Assembly: GCA_047621945.1 (NCBI GenBank)
Contig: JBLHMK010000059.1
Coordinates: 1 to 14,905, forward strand
Origin: JAFMKE01 sp047621945
GTDB lineage: Bacteria > Bacteroidota > Bacteroidia > Chitinophagales > UBA8649
Direction: 5' to 3'
DNA: 14,905 nucleotides
In this document: one piece after another, positions 14,739 to 14,905 of the stretch
Position numbering within the stretch: position 1 is the first letter of the stretch
Layout of the letters: every line of letters begins with the position of its first letter
The notes under the pieces: generated by a model
What the model was told of the DNA's origin: nothing
Seen by the model: only the letters and a program-made list of their open reading frames with translations
The model's database searches: none
Translations under genes and position numbers: made by a program

Positions 14739-14746
14739 CAAAAGTA
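14739..14746 (-). promoter_or_regulatory. candidate -7 box (TACTTTTG) for the ftsB-to-pabA operon
   Basis: On the minus strand TACTTTTG matches TAnnTTTG exactly and ends five bases before the ftsB ATG at 14733. The predicted start point is about 14735, so the operon mRNA would be nearly leaderless. No good TTTG is seen 17-20 bp further upstream, which lowers confidence. It lies between the rRNA terminator and ftsB, where an operon promoter is required. Confidence 0.5.
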
Positions 14747-14803
14747 AGGATTTTTTGAGCGTGAAGAATAAAAAGTTATTTGAGTGTGTAGATAAAAAAG
14801 GGC

Positions 14804-14841
14804 AAAAAAAAACTCCTAAGTATGTTAAACACTTAGGAGTT
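14804..14841 (-). terminator. intrinsic terminator of the rRNA operon
   Basis: A perfect 11-bp stem AACTCCTAAGT/ACTTAGGAGTT (14811-14821 and 14831-14841) with a 9-base loop. On the minus strand it is followed by a T9 run, the complement of A 14804-14812. It begins 10 bases after the 5S rRNA 3' end, so it ends the rRNA transcript coming from the right. On the plus strand no T-run follows. Confidence 0.93.
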
Positions 14842-14851
14842 AATTAAAAGA

Positions 14852-14905
14852 AGTTGGCAACGACTTACTTTCCCGGTAAACCAGTATCATCAGCGCAATA
14901 GTACT
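14852..14905 (-). rRNA. rrf: 5S rRNA, 3' portion (runs off the right edge)
   Basis: The reverse complement reads AGTACTATTGCGCTGATGAT, then ACTGGTTTACCGGGAAAGTA and AGTCGTTGCCAACTT. This corresponds to the 3' half of bacterial 5S rRNA, with its GGGA.AGTA(A/G)GTCG..GCC end that pairs with the 5' strand in helix I. About 54 nt are in the window; the remaining 5' half and presumably 23S, spacer tRNAs and 16S lie beyond 14905. The exact 3' end is set by eye and may be off by a few bases. The intrinsic terminator follows at once. Confidence 0.9.

Noticed and set aside
1..14905. CRISPR array, insertion sequence, prophage or toxin-antitoxin pair
   Set aside because: No spaced direct repeats of array type, no transposase, integrase or phage structural genes, and no toxin-like gene pair was seen on either strand.

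Overview
The window looks like a chromosomal segment of a member of the Bacteroidota, probably Flavobacteriales or a close relative. The signs are low G+C, a very long TamB of the Bacteroidota type, and several exact or near matches to the Bacteroidota -7 promoter element TAnnTTTG just upstream of genes. Strong Shine-Dalgarno sequences are mostly absent, and the C-terminal half of a 5S rRNA gene is Bacteroidota-like. The genus cannot be fixed from sequence reading alone.

Layout, left to right. (1) 1-125: a non-coding leader with 7-bp micro-tandem repeats and an 18-bp near-palindrome. It precedes a short DnaE-type DNA polymerase III alpha subunit (126-3119, +) with a degenerate PHP metal site, of the accessory or error-prone kind. 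(2) 3123-5775: a looser, accessory-looking stretch. It holds a short-chain dehydrogenase on the minus strand, a divergent 7-TM membrane protein of no family I recognise, and an EthD-family small protein. Between and after them lie two decayed genes: a roughly 60-codon unknown ORF with a nonsense and a frameshift lesion, and the C-terminus of a GNAT acetyltransferase. A strong bidirectional hairpin terminator closes this region. (3) 5776-11592: tamB (minus strand, non-ATG start) divergent from tsaD, with only about 33-36 bp between the two start codons. (4) 11638-12354: a secreted or periplasmic TPR protein with its own likely promoter. It converges with the operon to its right. (5) 14733 down to 12360: a tight five-gene minus-strand operon, ftsB/divIC-like, TlpA-like thioredoxin, GatB/YqeY-domain protein, CvpA and pabA/trpG. 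Gaps are 12 bp or less and one junction is an ATGA overlap. (6) 14804-14905: the end of an rRNA operon, made of the 3' part of 5S rRNA (minus strand) followed by its intrinsic terminator.

Most genes are housekeeping: DNA synthesis or repair, outer-membrane lipid transport or assembly, tRNA t6A modification, division, periplasmic redox and folate or tryptophan precursors. I found no CRISPR array, insertion sequence, prophage or clear defence system. The most unexplained material is the 3.9-5.7 kb stretch: an orphan 7-TM protein next to an EthD-like protein, a divergent dehydrogenase and gene remnants. A second recurring theme is TAnnTTTG boxes so close to start codons that some mRNAs should be leaderless or nearly so.
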